From assembly GCA_039881145.1 (NCBI GenBank), contig JAYKKI010000133.1, positions 328,501 through 392,500 of the forward strand: a DNA stretch of 64,000 nt. The letters are read 5' to 3'. The position numbers were made by a program, and so were the translations under genes. A model generated the notes under the pieces. It was not told the origin of the DNA. It made no database searches and saw only the letters and a list, made by a program, of their open reading frames with translations. The stretch comes from Druceiella hillmani. Taxonomy: Eukaryota; Arthropoda; Insecta; Lepidoptera; Hepialidae. Positions 40,249 through 55,524 of the stretch are shown here, piece after piece. Each line of letters begins with the position of its first letter. The stretch's first letter is position 1.

Positions 40249-42744
40249 GACAGTTTTATTATTAACTAATCTTATGTTATGTTCCCAACTTTATTTTAAT
40301 AACCAACGTCATATATAATAAGAACAAAAAACAACGGCTGTAATAATCATTAATTTTTCAACAAAACTTTACAACAAAGAAAATAGAAGAAATATCAAGA
40401 ATTATGAAAGGTAATATAGACAGAACGTTTTCAAATATGAAAATAAATAAAAGCTCGCCCAAAATCGAGCCCGCCCATTCATCGACCGCCAGAATAACGA
40501 AGACAGAAAATATTTAAGGCAACTCGTATTAGGGGGCGTGAAATAGAAGGAAGGCTGTCATTTGTCAGAGAGGTGAAACGTGGAAATAAATAGGGGAGCG
40601 ATTTGAATACTTGCCGCACTTTGTCTACCGTTAAAAGCTGTAGTGTGGACTTTTTTATTAAAGCCGCGTTTTAAGGAAGGATTTTCGAAGCTACCTTATG
40701 TGAAAAATTCCGTAGTAAATTTTTCTTTATATACATGTTAAGATGTATGTTTTACTAAACCAAAAGTTTTGAACTGTTCATCTGTATATACTTGCTTAAA
40801 GCGTGATAAATTATTGAGGCACTTTACCGCAAAGTAGAAGTGGCACAATTTGTTTCAACTTCGCGTTTCTGCTATGTACATTTTTCCTATATATGTAAGA
40901 AAGCAAAACGGTGTTAATAAACTTTATAGACGTTATTATTTAAAGGTAGATGTGCCCTTTGTTAAAGTTTTCTCAATTGAACGAATTACTCGGCTAAACC
41001 TAACGGGCTTTCGCCTGTATAAAAAATGTGTGCTTACACTACAACTTTTAACGGTAGACAAAGGCGGCAAGTATTCAAATCGCTCTCCTATTTCCATCCA
41101 CATTTCACGTCTCTGACAAAAGACAGCCTTTCGTTTATTTCACGCCCCCTAATACGAGTTGCCTTAAATATTTTCTGTCTTCGTTATTCTGGCGGTCGAT
41201 GAATGGGCGGGCTCGATTTTGGGCGAGCTTTTATTTATTTTCATATTTGAAAACGTTCTGTCTATATTACTTTTCATAATTCTTGATATTTCTAATATTT
41301 TCTTTGCTGTAAATTTTTTTTTTAAAAATGAATGATTATTGCAGCCGTTGTTTTTGTTCTTAGTATATAAGATGTTTATTATAATGAAGTTGGGAACATA
41401 ACATAAGATTAGTTAATAATAAAACTGCTCTTTTTCTCCAACGATTTCTGGATTATCATAGACAGGTTTCGTATATCTATTACGAAATATACATGGAGTG
41501 CGGCGTTTGATTTTCATTCCAGGTACAAATGAGTTTCAGTAAGTAAATAACAAACGATATACGAAAATTTCTTGCAGAGATTAGTAAAGAAATAACGAAA
41601 TGTGGAAACCAAATGTGTTACTACATCATGGATTTTATCTAGGGCAAAAAGCAATCAAAATAACATCAAATATAAATATAATTTTAAATAAAAATTTACT
41701 GTTTTATAACAGAGCTAAAAATTGGTTCTAAAGACCCTAAAAATAAGTAGTAATCTCCCTAATAATCCTAATACATGGCGATTTCCTATACGAAATAAAA
41801 AAATTAAGAATAGGAAAAAAAATTTATTTAAAAGTGTTATTTTGATGAGATGCATCATGCTTTTAAATTGATGTATCAAGCCTTTGAGCATATTGCGCTG
41901 GAATACGCCATTAGGATTACATAAATATAAAACACTATAAGAAATATATGACAGAAAGTACTCTGTCTGAAAGTACTCGGTCTATGTTATGATGATAGGT
42001 GATTATATATTAGCAAAATTCTGATCAGCGATAGAAATTTATATAGGTTAAGAGAATTATAAGAACCAATTAGACAAATATATTTGCATGAAGATGCAAA
42101 ATAAATGTAAGATAAACACAGCCAACCACCTATTCATTTAATAACATATCAACTCTATTAAATGAAATTAGCAAAATTTTAAATGAATATAATGAATGAA
42201 CATAATTTTTGAAGTAAATAGAAGACGGAAGAAAATAAGCAACGAGAAAATATAATTGGAAGCTTATTATAAATATGTATTTAATTATTCATTTCCGAGT
42301 TGGCAAATTTTTATAAAAACATGAGAGAATGTGGCTTATATCTTTTATTTTCATAAATTGTCATAAATAACAGCCTCTTTTTGCAAGTTGAAAATACTGT
42401 ATTGACGTATTAGAGGGATGAAAAAATTAAACACTACTGGGAAACAAATCAATAAATGAAAAGTGAATTTGTTAGATGTTAATATCAGGACTAGAAATAC
42501 TAAAATGGTACATATTTGCAATAAAAAAGGTAGGAATAACGTTTTCATTTGTAAGAAAATAATAAGAACCAGCCAATTGTATATCGAAACACGGCCTCAA
42601 TAGCAACACGTAATATTTTGTATCTCCATTGCGCAAGATAACTAAGATATTTTTATTTCAAATTTATTCCAAATGTTAGTATCTAGAAACATTTTCACAT
42701 TTTTAAAAATAGGTTATGTATCATAGACATTGGTTATATATGTA

Positions 42745-42824
<80 letters not shown>

Positions 42825-45800
42825 TATGATACTGCGAAAAAAATCAGAATTGCTGAAGTACATTAAACTTTTTTATAAGATTTAACTGTATATTTATTAC
42901 GATTTTTTTATAAGGCATGAACTTGCTAAATTTAGGTTATAAATTCCGAAAACGTGTGATGATGCAGAGGGACTCACGACAATTAAAAATTTCTTTTTTT
43001 CTCCACAGAACATTAAAACATTGAACAATACAAAATAAACATTGAACCTCAGAGTAGAAACTGAAAGAAATCTTTTTTTGATACATGGTATGACCTAGAC
43101 ATAAAGTAATATTTTTATTACTATACCGTTCTAAAATTGGCGAAATGGAGCAAGTACCGAATCACTTCGTTGTTCATCCAATAGTCATAGCCATTTTTCT
43201 CAGAAAGTTTGGATATGAAAATTTAGTGTGGCTATAAGAAATTGAAAGTCAACTAATGGAATGAAGTTAAAATATTTAAAATTTTTGGGTATCTATTAAG
43301 GAGACTTTATAACAAAAATGTTAAATGGACTTATTTCAAATCATCGTGATTATCAAATAAAATCCTATTTTACCAAAAATAAAAGAAATACCTTTAATTT
43401 TATTTTCCTGCAAATCGTTGTCAAAATTTTTCACAAAAAAAAACTCAACAGACCTCACCCTGTCTCCCAAAATTCAATGATGATTCAAATACATCTGAAT
43501 AAATTCACAAACATCAAGATGAAATGAAGATTGAGTTACAAGATTTATATTAACTTCAACATAATTTTTTTTTATATTAGCTACAAATTTTGGTTTTGTG
43601 GGTCCTTACCGTTTTCAAACAAATATCTTCAAAGCGTAGAATAAAGTTTGAGTTTTCAACCGATTGTCGAAAGAAACACCTAGAAACTTATGAATATTCC
43701 ATTTTATTCCATCAAAAAAGACTATTTTTTTTGCATAAAAATTATAGAAATCGATGTCACGAAGAACACTGTAAAAATTTCAACGTTGGAAAAGTTATCA
43801 TAGATTTGAACAAATTAGAATTTTATTACTTAAAAAAATTTATTAAACGTTAATATTTCTGTCTCAATCTAAGATCCATAATTAGACAAAAACGAAACAA
43901 AATTATGCCAATATAACAAAAATATAAAAATGCTAAATCTAAGAGACAATGTTTAGTCATCTAGCCAATTAGACTTTCGAACTCTTAAATACTCGTATCA
44001 CGTTTTTTCATAACATTAAAAAAAATTTGTGGTATGGCATACCACTTCCATTTGTTGATCGGATTTTATTATATGCAATGTTGGAGAAAAAATAAGCAAC
44101 GATTAATTAATTTTTTTTATTTTCTTGGTTTCTAGGTCAACAAGTTTCATAATGGTTTCAATTTTAATTCGAAATAGTACATACGTTTTAAGATAAATAA
44201 ATATTTGAAAGGCGAATTTAATTTCATGAATTTTTCGTAAAATACTAAACAAACAAAAAAATTTTGAAATAACAGATTATAATTTCACAAGTATTTCTAA
44301 TCAAACATGATTTATAAAACAAAAGCACCGCTAATAATTAATGAGAAACAATAAACATTGAAAATAATTGCGAAAATCTCACAGTAGTCCTTGGTTCGAT
44401 TATCTCAAAAATGAATTTCGTTTGCTCTCAACGTGATTATTGTTTAGTCTTGCTACTTGTTTTTGTTTATTAATGAAAATTACTTATTTATATTGCTTAA
44501 CTGGAAACGTCAGAAAATAAGTAAAACATTTTTATTTTGATATTAACGAAGGAAAGATGGATATCAAAATTAATTACTGATAAAGAAATGAATGGATCAA
44601 ATTGGAAAATGGGTAAAATGGCTATTCAAAAATGCTAATCTAGGGGTGAAAGAAAAGAATAAACATATTTAATATCAGTTCATAAATTTACGTTATACAC
44701 AATATATCAATTCACTACATTAACACAATTTTTCCAAAAAGAAATTATTTTTAAACAATGACTGAAATTACCGTAGCTATTTTCTGTTTTATATCCCTAT
44801 ATGTAACTTGTTTATTAAAAGTTGTTCAAACTTAAGATCATAGGTGGAAAAGCAGTGGACTATTTGTTATAAGTATTATATTTTAGAGCCCACAATAAAA
44901 TAGGTGAGAAATATTAATTTAATAGTAAATTGGGAATAATTTACACAGACATGGATTAGGGATAATGTACATAATGAGGTTTAGGATAAATTCGTAGACA
45001 TAATATTCTTAGTATATTAAATTAATAGCTATAATATCAATGTTTATTCATAACTTAAATAATAACATTTCCAACGACTTTTTAACACTGATTTTGTGTG
45101 CATAATTTATTTATTTTTATTTAACCGAATCGATGTTTTTTTATTGTTTACATTAAATAATTCTCTCTTGAATACTGTTCGATTATTAAAAATGTAAATG
45201 GTCTTCTCATTATAAAAATATAGTTGAGAGTTATAAGCTGGCAAGTTTTAGATTTCATAATTACATAATTATTAAAAATGAAGGTATTGTAATAAAACAG
45301 ATGAAAAATATAGATTTCATCTATCATGAATCCCTAGCCTTCGGAGTCGGGACAAGCGCCAGAATAAATCATATTTTGCTATATTTGCATGTAAATTTAT
45401 TTCACAGGGTTTTAAGCTGTCATGACTGATGTCAAAATTATAGGTATAATATCAAATATTACATATTCTCATGATTCTGATTATGTTTAAGTATATATTT
45501 GGAAGTAATAAAGTAAAGATAAAAAGAAATTAGAACATAAATATGTTGAATACTGCTTACCAATAAATTATTTGTCAAGTTGCAGTGTTCAAAATTAAAT
45601 ATTGAATATCTTTCGTAGTGACAACAACTATAAGGAGAAATTGAAATAATTTTCTTACAATAATTTTTTGCTTTAAACAAAACACATATATAGTGTAAAA
45701 ATATTGTTTTGGTCAAAATTCACTTCAATTAAAATATAATCTGTTAATTCCACATTATATATGGTCGAAAAACCATTTTTATAAATTATTATATAATTTT

Positions 45801-48800
45801 TCCGAACAAAGCGCATTTTCAATTTTAACGGTTTTTTTTAAATTATTTTTTGGCCGGCAAATTTTCAGGATGACAAAATTTAAATTAACAGTAACTTTCT
45901 CCTGCCACTCTCATTCTCAGGATGAGAAAATTTCAAAATATAATGCAATTGAAAAGAGTCTACAGGAGGTCTGAGGAAAACATGCCTGTAGAACAAAATA
46001 GTGGATACAATGTCCTATTATCCTATTTACCCCTATTTGGCCTTAGCGGGATATGGAACAATTAGGCAACATTAAGTATAATAGCGTGACAAAATTGTTC
46101 ATCTAAGTGGAAAATGCGAATATTTTAATTATCCTTGTCTGACATTCAAGTATATACAGCAGCAGGCATTTGCGTACTTACAAGCAATAAGTTGAAATAT
46201 GCGAATATTTAAATAATATAGTCGACTAACTGTAAGAAGTGCATTACATATTGGTCCTATTTATGGCCTTTTGGTGATTTTCATAAAAATATTGGCTTTT
46301 CTGGAAACTTACAATATTTTTTGCGGTCGTTTAAATTCAGATACAAAAAATTGTAATAATTTTATTGCTTCTCCGTTTTTTTAGCTTAAATATATTAAAA
46401 ATAAATAAAACATTTAACGAAAGTACAACGTCGTCTTTCGGCAGATTATTTAGTTTGTTACAACAAGCGTTTTACTAGCCCATATCTCAATAGCTAACAA
46501 TGAGAAATGTTTGTGTGGAAATTTTGAGCTAATTTAGTACACGACATTTACTTTTTTGAGTTCCACGTATCGTGGAGTATCGTTTTATTATCTAGTATTA
46601 TGGATCTTAGAAATATTGTTTTCATACTTTTGGAGAGTACGTATTCAGAAATCTAATGAAAAACATGCGAAAAAATATGCCATCTCCTGGGTTTTTGAAA
46701 CTATTGAAAATAAAATTAGAAAAAGGACAGGAATTTTAGAATCCTATGGAAAAGTTGTGGGAAAAATATGACGGTTATATCTATTATTTAAATTATATAA
46801 GGTAATATTATATATATTCATTGTGTTAGGAAGTTCGTGTTACGGATGACTTATGATAAAGTATTTTCCTTTAAACGAGGGGCGGAGGGCGGAGATCCAC
46901 ACTTAGATTGTTTTATTAATTATATCACACACAAACAAAATATTTATAATTTGTATAATTAATGAACATAATAAAAGTTATGCTTCGACTCTTCGGTCCA
47001 TAGAACACAAACAGAAAATTTTTAAATTATTTTTCACAGTTATTAATAAAGTTTAATTTAAATGTAAATCTTCACGTAATTCAATTATATTAAGTTAGAG
47101 TGGTTTTCATTACTTTTATGGAATTTCATATGCTACATATTATAAATGTTTGCCTATAAAATACGAAAAATAAATATAATAGAAAATATTAACATTTACA
47201 CATGCAGGCAACTATGTATGTAAAAATTACTTCAATGATATTCTTGCTTTCGGTTTAATTTCCATAAATATTTAATCACTATTCCAATGTCATATATATC
47301 GAACTGCTCGTCTAAATAATCTATATAATTCGAGTTTATATACGTGAACTGCTGAATTTACTGCGTATTAAATAAGCGTTTTACCCGAGTGGCGCCCACC
47401 GTTATGAAATAACGACAATCGTAAACACATCGACCCACTTGCATTTATTTGCTTCGCCTTTAGCCCCGCGCTCTTCTCGCCTCGTACTTGGACGTTAAAG
47501 AAACGAATGCGCCGCCTAAAGTGATGGGGTCAAACTGCGTAGATTGAGCGTTGGCCCGTTGGAATCCAGCCAAATGGAAAATAACCAACGTTCCATGTGA
47601 CGACGTCTTCGTGGGGATTGATATTCTGCAAAGTTTTAAGTTTGGGAGTTTTAAGTGTTGGGAGATTTGGTTGAGATATGAGATAAGTATTTCGACATGT
47701 TCGTTAGCATATAATGCGGGTAGTTATAATGCTAAGACAGTCTAAACTTGAACCAAGGAATAGCGGTTGGAAATATTTTGCTAAATTCTTGATAAAACCA
47801 CAATTGCATTTGTAATAAAATCCTTAAAGAAATATAATCCTTATTTAAATTTATTATACATTTATATTTTAATGTTATTTAAAATCCTTAATGTTATGTT
47901 AGAAAAAATGACCAATAGATTTAAATTATATTTACTTAATGATATTGCCAGTGATTATGAACCTGTGTATTTTTCTAATAAGCATTTGAACTTACATCTG
48001 GCGCCATCTAATACAATTGGAAACAGAATTGTGATATTATTTAACTAACATTTTTAGCCTTAACTAAATATATATCGGCTTCTTTGTGGTAAGATAAGAA
48101 GGAATGAAAAATTTTTAAAGGACTGGTTTTTCATAGTAATTTAAGGTAAATAATCATTTTTTAATATCTTTAGTAGTGCTTGCATCCTCTATGCACAGCC
48201 AAGAAAAATGAGGGATTTCTCCTTTTTTATAGTCCCAAAAAATACATTTCCTTGAACATGTTTTCATTAGATAGATCTTTATTTTTCTTCATTTTCTTTA
48301 GTAGAGTGATTATTCGAGATATGCCAGGAAATATTCAGTGGGGATTTGGAAACCACTCGCTTTTCCCGATTAAATTCTGAACTAACTTATTTTGTACCAT
48401 GAGTTCTTCATTTTAAGCTCCTTTTAATTTTCTCCTGGTTAGTCAGTAAATTTCTGTTTGGATTTTCCGTTTATTTTAACTATAATGAATTTCCCAAGAA
48501 CCGTAAACAATTTATCAGTCTAACTTTTACTATCCAGAAAATAGCATGTACTTCTTTGTCATCTTGGGTAATTGTTCAAGCATTTGCAAAGGAGTGTTGG
48601 ATGAGAGGATTTGTATATCTTTTACCTTTTATTACTTTTAGAATTGTAACGTTTCATTATAACATGATTATAATGAAACGTTACAAGATGACATAATAAA
48701 ATTTCGTCAGTACAAGAAGTAAAGAAAACATTTTTTAGTGCCTTAACCTAATATATTGAAATTGGGAATGCCATTTTTTAGGCACGAGGATCAAGTAGTG

Positions 48801-51800
48801 GTAATTAAGTGGTTCATTGACACATTCGAGAATTTTCAGTAATATCTTTTTTATAAGGTCTTTTTTGCACTATACGAGTCTCTGAAAGGTTTCATAATCT
48901 TTTTTCTTTTAACTGATTATAGTGAAAACTGAAAATACACTAATAGTAAATACGTTAAAAATGTGACTGTGCTACGTAAAGATTGGAATAAAATCTTAGA
49001 ATCTTACTCCCATCCAATAGGTTTACATTACAATTTAAATAATAAATAAAACAATAATTTTTGCAACACAGAAACAATATAAAAAGTTTCCTTAAAATTT
49101 TAAGCTCGTTAAATTTATGAAAAATATTCGTTACATATTTTCAATATGATTGTTTGTCATTAATCAATCCACCAGATTACTTCTCATTGAAACGAAGATG
49201 CTATCCAAGATTATATTTTGCTGGTGAATGCAACTTGGCTTATGTCATTTGGTTTGTTATTATACATTTTTATTGGCAGTGTAATTATACATTTTTATTT
49301 TGTGCTAATTACATTTGAAAATATATATTTATGCATATCCTTGTTAGTGATTTGCCGTTAATTTCCTCCATTAATTTACTGTATTATTATTTTTAAAACT
49401 CTGTGTTATAAGAAATAATATTGAAAAATAGATATTAAATATATTTGGCGTTAATTGTGTAGAAATTCGTTATTCACAATTAAATGAATCTACGTGATAT
49501 AGTATTATTTCTCCTTTTTTTTTAATTTCTTTACCACGACCTAGGTTTCGTTGTATTGCAACATATTCAGGTGGGCTATTAGTAAACTATACTACTTTGA
49601 TGTTAATGCAAGCGTTTAGATTCCCGCCTTGCGTACGCACTGAGCGTTGAGCGTCGAAAAGATAATTTCTTTATGAACCTATTTATTTCAGTATTTTCCC
49701 AATTTGTCTTATCTGATGTTCTGGTTAAGATAATAAAATTTAAATGCAATTATGTCTCAAAAGATATCTCAAAACAAAAAAAATGGATTGTACTTGAAAA
49801 ATAATCTATTTCTCCGTGATAAAAGCCCCAACAAAACTATTATTGTTAGCCTTATATTTTGGAGAGAAATCGGAAAAAATCCTGTACATAGTTTTATATT
49901 ATCACACAGGGGACACAGGTTAAAATAATTTCGACTAACATCGAGAAATTTTGTTAAATATCAAGATTTTCCTTATTCATTAATATGTTTTAGAACAAAG
50001 GATTACTGTACAGAATATTCGGTATTTTGTAAAATTGTATGCTAGATAATTCACTCTTGACAAGGAATTAAAAGCGTAAATATTAAAACATCCTTGTATT
50101 TTCTTCGTCTCTTTCGGGAGACGACAAAATTGAAATGTAAATTGCTTAAGTTTTCCGGAAGTGAAAATTAAAGAATCTGCATAGTTCTCATTTACATTTC
50201 AGATTGAGCGGGAAGTTTTCTAAAAAACGGAAAACTTATTTACTTTCGCAGTACTATTTTCAAGTCCATTTGAAAATTAATTTAAATTGATAATTTTATA
50301 AAATCATTAATTTTATTGTTTCAAGGAAATTCAAATTGAAATATAAGTTTCTAAAGATCTTGTGAAATACATTTTGCAATAAAAGTACAAGGTGATATAA
50401 AACCAACTGAGTCGAAAATACTAGCGAGTAATTTTAATATTGATCTTTTGTTATACACGGTATCACTAAATTAATTACGTTTCTATTTTCGTTCGTGCCT
50501 TATAATTTACCAGTAGTTACGTAACCAAAAACACTATTTAGGGCAATCGGCAAGTTATCATTTATAATTAAATTTTAACCATCATATATGTAAGGGAAAA
50601 TGACACCAGCTAAGATTATGTCGATAGGCGCCCATCTATGAAACCCAGAGTCAACTAAAACTAAATTTTTGTATTTTACAATCACGGATTATGGAATATT
50701 TATATTCGGTAAATCCAAAGTTAAGACGACGGCGTCTATATTTTACGACGGCGTTTATATATACTTGTTCACCAGCTAAACCAAAAATATTAAATGAACA
50801 TTTGCGGGTTGACAACCCTAGGCGATGTAAATAATTAAGCAAAATAAAATTTTATTTAGCGCCGGAAACGATCAGCACACGGTAAGGTTGATTCATCCCG
50901 AATGCATCTAAAATGTAAACAACTGCAGTCCCTAAAATTATGTTTTAATCGCATGTGTTGGAAAGAGAGTTAAGACAAGCAAACTTAGCATTTTTTTATT
51001 ATTTAAAGAAGCATTTTCGTGAAGTTCAACACCAGTTATACGGATATTATGTAAAAGTGCATAATGGGTTTTAGTATAAATAAAATATTTAAAATTACTT
51101 TTACATTGTGAAGAAATATGATTTGTTTTTAAACAAACATGAATAAACATAAATGAATTTTATTAGCACGGCTCATGCGTTGCGATGGAGTTAATTTATG
51201 AAATGACTCGCATCTGTAAATCATGTAATTTTTATTACAATGTGAACATTTGATTATATTATTTTGGGTGGCTTGAGAATACGATTTACTACTGAACCTA
51301 TTATTTGAATATTTATTATTCACACTTTACTACTGAACCTATTATTTACTACTGAACCTATTATTTACAACTGAACCTATTATTTACTACTGAACTTATT
51401 ACTTCCTATTGAACCTATTATATTAATATTTATTATTTACACTTTTACTATTATGAAGTTGTTGTTTAGGTGTAAAAGATGAAGTATCTATTTTATTTGT
51501 AATAGTGGAATGTTCAAGTACCTTCATTTGATTTTTGTAAAAAATATCTTAATTTTTCGAAGGTAGGCGTCGTTTTTTGATCAATTCCTTGTTCAAATAA
51601 TTTATGTGTGTTAGGGTTTAGGGCTTTTAGAGCAATATGACATAGAATATAATTAGATAAGTTTTTGATTTTTAATGCTTCCAATGCCTTCACGGAATTA
51701 TCGAAAACATTCAAAAAATTGGAAAAATTGTGAGGAGATTCTCTAGTTAGTGGTACGAAGTTCAACATTGTATCCAAATATATTCCGGTTAGTATTCTTT

Positions 51801-54800
51801 GATAGTTATATTTGTCTAACAAGGCATTCCATACGACTTCATAATTATGCGCTGTAATAGGTATGCTTTTTACGATGTTTAAAGGTGTATCCTTAGTGCA
51901 GGATATTAAATAATGAAATTTATCAATTAAATTGATTACGAACTAATGAGCCAAAAGTTTCAAAAAATTTGGGAAAATTTTTGATATTGCCGTCAAATGA
52001 ATATAATTTCATTTTCGATAATCTTAGTCTCGACTTCGGAATATTTGACGAGCCGTTTTCTATCGACAATTTAAAAATGAACTACATCTACCTTCAACCG
52101 ATATAGCAATCGCACAGTGCTTTTATCCCTTATATATTTAACATAGCATACAAGATTGCCACTGCCCATATTTTAAATTCCAACTTACATTGTACACAGA
52201 GCAGAGTACTAAAAAACAAAAAAATATTCTATTCCCCAGGAGGTACACTCAGGAGGTATATACCTTTTATTTTGCACACAGTAACAACACTTGTGAATTT
52301 ATTCTCCTTCACTAGGTTCAGCATTAGCCGTGATTAGTAAACCAATTATTAAATGTCATATTGCGGTTTGTTTTTGAAATTGGATATAAATGCTATCTAC
52401 GACGTCAAACGATTTACTGTTTTGAGCATACAGTTCATCAGATTGCTTACTAGTGTAGATTTTCAGGTTAGTGACATAAAATTATTTTACGTCAACTGAA
52501 GCAATTATCTTCAACCTATATATTGAAAGTTTTGAAGGAATACACATTTTACATTTACGTTCACTACCGTTAGATATTCTCCTGGCTTCTAAGCATTTTG
52601 ACCATTTCTGATAAATATGTCAAAAGTATTTCAAATCGAAGCTAGGTTATCAAGTAATTTCCTAATTTTTCGAGTAGCCACGTTCTCAGGGCAAAGGAAA
52701 CTTTGAAGGAAATGGAATCTTTGCTTCAATAATTATGTTACAATCAGAGAAAAAATCTCTATGCCAAGTTCGTCTGAAGTCCGCACATCACTCAAGATCT
52801 GCTCCAGCTATGTAAAAACGATTAAAAATTTGATCTGTTCACTGAGATTACATTCTTTCTTGTACCTATATTTTTAAGGGTTTTAGCAGGCTGTTTGTTT
52901 TTGCTCTGATTCGTGAATTAATATGAGTTAATATTTCACTATCAAAAAAATGGCCCAGCACTATCTATCTGACTTAGAACACACAGCTCCAGACTGAACG
53001 TCTGACGCTTGCGTAATTATATTTTCTGATCGAATGTTATAATTTATCTAAAAGCTAGTTTGCGCCCTATTTTACCATTTTTACAAAAATAAGTTGACGC
53101 TGGTACCCGATGATCCAATGTTTTTGCAGATTCATTTGACGTTGAATAACACTCAATTGTCCTATATTCTTTTGACTAACCTTGGCTAATGTGTATAACT
53201 AAAAAATATCGAAATAAATAAATATTCTAAATGTAAATAATCTTGTGAAATAAACGTAATTGGTTTCATCGAAAGTATGGTGGAATCGTATTTATCTTTT
53301 TTTCGTTTAACCGCGTATAACTTCTTTTGCAAGCGCATATCAACTGAACAGACAAAGGGGCCAGGGTTTTAACCCCACCTGAGAAGCGCGACAACATAAA
53401 AAAATAAAAATACTTGTATTTGAAAACATCACGGGTCATTATGACCTAACCTGACAGACGCCTATTTAATAATTAAACTCATTTCATACACTTGTGTGAC
53501 TGTGATTATTAGGTGAAAAACATTTTTTAAAATAGTCTAAATTAATATATAAAAATTATGTAAACCTTGTTAAGCAAAAGCACATCTTGCACTATGGCGG
53601 TTCCACACGCTGAGGCACTTACGAATATTTAAGCTTATTTTTGCTAAAATATTTACAAGGATTAATGTTATTTTCCACTTTACAATTTTATCGCCTGCGT
53701 TATCTTTCACCGGCAAAAAATTATAAAATATTGAATGATTTTTTTCATTTTAGCTATTAGCTATTAGCAAAGATCTTTGCTAATAGCCCACCTGAAGATG
53801 GTGTAATACAATGAAACCTAGGTTGCTGGAAAGAACTTAAAGAAAGCAGAAATAATACTACATCACGTAGTTTCATTTAATTGTAAACAATGAATTTCTA
53901 CAAAAACTACCTTCTTTCATAAATTTAAATCGAGCAATGTTTGTGCATATATTTATAGAAATTTTCAGCAATATTTCTAGAAATATCTTACGTAAAATAT
54001 TAAAAACATATTTTTGTAAACTTCAAAAATATCTCTTATATCATAATCCTTCAAATCATCAATTTACTTTCTATTTTTTTTGTATATTTTACATATTTTC
54101 TACATAATAACCACATTCATGTAGAAAATTTTAAGAAGACAAACTTCTAAATTTACTAAAAAACTATTTTTTAATTTTATTAACTTCTGAAATATAAGTT
54201 GATTTATACGATTTTTTTTTGACATTGCCAAATGTAAAAATTGTACATAAAATTATTCCTGAGAAAAACGGATGTAACATACGGACATGTGAACAGATGA
54301 ATGGACAGGAATATGGTCTTATAAGGGTTAAATTCTTTTTTTTTGAGGTACGAAATCCTAAAAATAAAGAAAGATAAGCATGGCATATAACATGATCCAA
54401 TTCTCACTACAACATTGTTCTCGCTGTATACCCTCTTCCGGTGATATGATATGTTTAGGTTTATCGTTGGGTGGTTTTTGGCCGATAGCTCCTTTACACA
54501 TTTATTCAGTATTCAGTGCAACACTTAAGAAATTATTATTATATAGAAGAGGCCTGAATTGAATATGTCGAGAGGAAAAGAAAAAAAAGGAAAAGGTATG
54601 AAAGGAAACAGGATGTGCATTGACAAAAAATGGCGCGGATTCAAAAGAAAGATAATTTTTACAGATAACTTAGGCGCGTATGGACGACAAATTTCAGAAG
54701 TTATGATCTAATAAATTTCACTACTTAAAGGTATTACCAGTAAAGGAATATTCATCAAACGTCAAAGAAGATTAGAAATTATATAAACGTATAGCTTTTC

Positions 54801-54920
54801 AGGACGTAAACCGAAACCAAAGGTGGACAAATCCGTGAACATATCCTGGAGGTAAATTGTGCGAATTGTTATAAAGTAATTAAACAATATTAAGTTTAGT
54901 CTAAAAAAAACGTCACGTTT

Positions 54921-54964
<44 letters not shown>

Positions 54965-55461
54965 AATATATGTATGTATATATGTACTATTGTATATAGG
55001 GTAAACTTGCCTAATTCGTATCCCTTAAGAAAAAACCATCATGTTTTGGAAATTAATAAAGACAAATTAGTTTTAATTATTAGAAAATTTTATTCGGAAA
55101 ATGTTTTATTGTTACTTTAACAAAATATAAAATAAATCTTATAAACTTCTAAAAAACAAACTATTTTAAAAAAGCTTAAAATAGAACGATTTAAGACCAT
55201 TAATCTTAAATCGTACTCATATATCCTTAATTCGTACTTTAAGATCTTATCATTGGTTTACAGTCCAGAGAATCAGCATCATAATCAACAATGTATTAAT
55301 ATAATATGCAGTAACTCTTACCAAATTCGACCTTCGGTTTTTTATTAATATTTAGTTACTCTTACCAAATTCGACCAAATTCGATCTTCGGTTTTTTTTT
55401 ATTACAGCGCAAAGTTCATGTATCCACATCTCACATTGTATGCACCGGGCCATAGTTTATA

Positions 55462-55524
<63 letters not shown>

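Larger units (their letters stand above)
37716..43640. repeat. giant imperfect palindrome (arms 2.6-2.9 kb)
   Basis: Left arm about 37,716-40,660 and right arm about 41,020-43,640 are reverse complements along their length, separated by about 360 bp. Matching landmarks include TATGACTATTGGATGAACA (37,927 and its complement near 43,170), TA microsatellites at 38,320-38,395 and 42,736-42,828, CAAGCCTTTGAGCATATTGCG (41,878 on), whose complement is near 39,235, and GCGGGCTCGATTTTGGGCGA (41,208) opposite 40,455. Arms are diverged but easily aligned. Differences include a fold-back element only in the left arm and about 200 extra bp near 43,210-43,430 in the right arm. Confidence 0.9.
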